Of a DNA stretch of 64,000 nucleotides, positions 63,529 through 64,000 are shown in pieces. The stretch covers positions 806,001 through 870,000 of the forward strand of contig JAHBYP010000001.1 in NCBI GenBank assembly GCA_019635875.1, read 5' to 3'. How positions within the stretch are numbered: position 1 is the stretch's first letter; each line of letters starts with the position of its first letter. This DNA is from Alphaproteobacteria bacterium. GTDB taxonomy: Bacteria; Pseudomonadota; Alphaproteobacteria; Reyranellales; Reyranellaceae. Below the pieces are notes generated by a model, which saw only the letters and a list, made by a program, of their open reading frames with translations, was not told the origin of the DNA and did not search any database. The position numbers were made by a program, and so were the translations under genes.

Positions 63529-64000
63529 ATGAGGTCCGCGCGTTCCCCCGATCCGTTTCTGACGCTGCTGCTGATGGCGGGCCTGGCCGGCTGCGCCGCG
63601 CAGGCGCAGAACCAGCAGCCCGCCCCGTCGCCGACCAACTCGCCGGCGACCGTCGTGCAGCAGATCCAGGGTGCGGACTTCCAGGCCTGCCTCGGCAACA
63701 TCAAGGCCATGGCGCTGCGCGAAGGCGTGCCCGAGGCCGTCGCCGACCAGGCACTCAGCGGGCTGACACCCGACCAGCGCGTGCTCGATCTCGACAGCCG
63801 CCAGCCCGAGTTCACGCTGACGCTCGGTCGCTATCTAGCCAACGCCATCTCGGCCGATCGCGTCGCCCGGGGCCGTCAGATGCTGGCGCAGCACCGCGGC
63901 CTGCTGCAGGCGGTCGAGCGCGACTACGGCGTGCAGCCGCATTACATCGTGGCCTTCTGGGGTCTGGAGAGCGGCTACGGCTCCTTCGTCGGCGACTTCC
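63529..64000 (+). CDS. Lytic murein transglycosylase lipoprotein (MltB-like), truncated by window end
   Basis: 157 codons are visible. A lipobox LAGC places the lipidated cysteine at residue 22, so it is an outer-membrane or periplasmic lipoprotein. After a Pro/Gln/Ser-rich linker the SLT_2/MltB domain begins (FQACLGNIKAMALREGVPEAVADQAL), and the catalytic Glu147 appears in AFWGLESGYGSFVGDF. It cuts peptidoglycan glycan strands to 1,6-anhydro ends. The rest lies outside the window. Confidence 0.88.
   Translation, partial: MRSARSPDPFLTLLLMAGLAGCAAQAQNQQPAPSPTNSPATVVQQIQGADFQACLGNIKAMALREGVPEAVADQALSGLTPDQRVLDLDSRQPEFTLTLGRYLANAISADRVARGRQMLAQHRGLLQAVERDYGVQPHYIVAFWGLESGYGSFVGDF

Overview
The window is GC-rich (about two thirds G+C by eye), gene-dense chromosomal DNA from an alphaproteobacterium, probably of the Rhizobiales/Rhodospirillales type. 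The evidence is a SAM-II riboswitch before metZ, an argD-argF-hslO operon, ornithine decarboxylase with a speF-like leader beside homospermidine synthase, an ELM1/DUF1022 protein, a serine palmitoyltransferase cluster and ugpBAEC-type glycerol-3-phosphate uptake. I see no rRNA, tRNA, prophage, insertion sequence or CRISPR array. A genus cannot be named safely.

Layout. 1-4.9 kb: partial thrC, an RRM/glycine-rich RNA-binding protein, an acetolactate-synthase-like ThDP enzyme, an enoyl-CoA hydratase-family protein and a decayed VapBC-type toxin-antitoxin pair. 4.9-9.9 kb: SAM-II riboswitch with terminator, metZ-tenA, an exported HExxH protein coupled to an APH-like kinase, and a divergent MarR regulator/hotdog thioesterase pair with a palindromic operator. 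10-17 kb: apaG-folE, argE, two orphan genes (one metallopeptidase-like) and argD-argF-hslO with a strong promoter. 17-18.7 kb: exported glutathione peroxidase and ELM1-like protein.

18.7-30.6 kb is a lipid block. Fatty-acyl-AMP ligase, a CerR-like reductase, acyl carrier protein and serine palmitoyltransferase form a bacterial sphingolipid (ceramide) pathway. Facing them are a Tam41-like nucleotidyltransferase and a two-part CDP-alcohol phosphotransferase. A metallophosphoesterase, LptF, LptG, two further nucleotidyltransferases and a two-TM protein follow. I infer that the block builds a sphingolipid, adds a head group and may export it through a dedicated LptFG pair.

30.7-39 kb: MFS exporter, polyamine genes (odc, hss) under a leader with a candidate uORF, an nfeD-slipin pair and an ECF sigma/anti-sigma pair. 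38.97-48.8 kb is a tightly coupled minus-strand operon, hyfB-C-E-F-G-I followed by an SDR, a GNAT acetyltransferase and a NhaD-like antiporter. The large subunit has lost its Ni ligands, so this is an energy-converting hydrogenase-related (Ehr) complex and not a hydrogenase. 48.9-58.9 kb: glycerol-3-phosphate salvage (ugpQ, a Pho-box-like site, ugpBAEC, an EEP phosphoesterase, glpD, an SDR, glpK). 58.9-64 kb: a PmbA-like protein, a DUF2076 protein, a phytanoyl-CoA dioxygenase-family enzyme divergent from an aromatic-amino-acid-decarboxylase-like enzyme, and a truncated lytic transglycosylase lipoprotein.

Short palindromic repeats of two types lie between genes. One type occurs three times; the other sits between lptF and lptG.
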